Below, in pieces: positions 63,861-64,000 of a stretch of 64,000 nucleotides of DNA. Below the pieces are notes generated by a model. The model was given only the letters and a program-made list of their open reading frames with translations, was not told where the DNA came from and ran no database searches. How positions within the stretch are numbered: position 1 is the first letter of the stretch; every line of letters starts with the position of its first letter. A program made the translations under genes and the position numbers. Source of the stretch: Latrodectus hesperus (Eukaryota; Arthropoda; Arachnida; Araneae; Theridiidae); assembly GCA_037975125.1 (NCBI GenBank), contig CM075857.1, forward strand, positions 47,063,172 through 47,127,171, written 5' to 3'.

Positions 63861-64000
63861 AATATCACAAAATATTCTAAGATATAACGGTCTGATAGCA
63901 CATACCAGCATTCCTTATGAGTTCCAAATGATTATTTAAACCTTTTTTATTAAGAATAGGAGTAGTCAATAGTTGTGTATTAAATTTAAGAAAATGTCAT
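63861..64000. other. AT-rich sequence to window end
   Basis: Nothing recognised. Confidence 0.5.

Overview
This window is AT-rich, non-coding animal nuclear DNA. I infer a spider (Araneae), probably an orb-weaver-type genome. The basis is the repeat content: tRNA-headed SINEs, degraded LINE RNase H tails and Tc1/mariner copies of types I associate with spider assemblies, together with long (AT)n microsatellites and no compact gene arrangement. The taxon is an inference from recognition, not from a database search. I find no confident host protein-coding gene, rRNA, functional tRNA or CRISPR array. Most long open frames either start at TTG or GTG, run through repeats, or lie across transposon sequence.

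Layout: 1-3156 is AT-rich intergenic DNA with a 318-bp (AT)n tract. A LINE RNase H tail lies at 3166-3660 (minus). A family A SINE is at 6873-7177 (plus, 13-bp target-site duplication, TSD). A 57-bp retroposon stub is at 7856-7912 (13-bp TSD). A family B SINE is at 10976-11251 (minus, 17-bp TSD). A second type of LINE RNase H tail is at 13147-13928 (minus, 16-bp TSD). A dead Tc1-family transposon fills 15270-16738, and a third SINE type is near 17750-18075. Two back-to-back perfect hairpins occupy 20861-20997, and a 40-bp minisatellite occupies 22214-22490. Another LINE tail is at 26110-26637 (plus), and a second family A SINE is at 28359-28666 (minus, 14-bp TSD). Higher-GC islands at 31020-31520 and 36797-37310 carry coding-like but unrecognised frames.

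A mariner-like element with about 307-bp terminal inverted repeats (TIRs) lies at 37514-38991; its transposase has an internal in-frame deletion. The rest includes a family A SINE (46203-46486) beside an endonuclease/RT LINE tail (46600-46905), and a third LINE RNase H type at 50562-51030 (minus). A fourth SINE type is at about 54379-54565, and another endonuclease/RT LINE tail is at 55191-55346. A 106-bp inverted repeat (57162-57267) and a 49-bp tandem repeat (58738-58871) follow. The window closes with a promoter-like, higher-GC block at 63480-63860.

The mobile elements are the only interacting parts. The LINE copies are nearly all 3' ends, as expected from 5' truncation during target-primed reverse transcription. 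The SINEs and the stub have the same TSD signature, so they were probably mobilised by LINE machinery. The family B SINE ends in an ACA-repeat tail like that of the LINE tails at 3166 and 26637. None of the elements here looks able to move on its own. The most unusual items are the twin perfect hairpins and the deleted mariner whose 225-codon frame stays open across the deletion.
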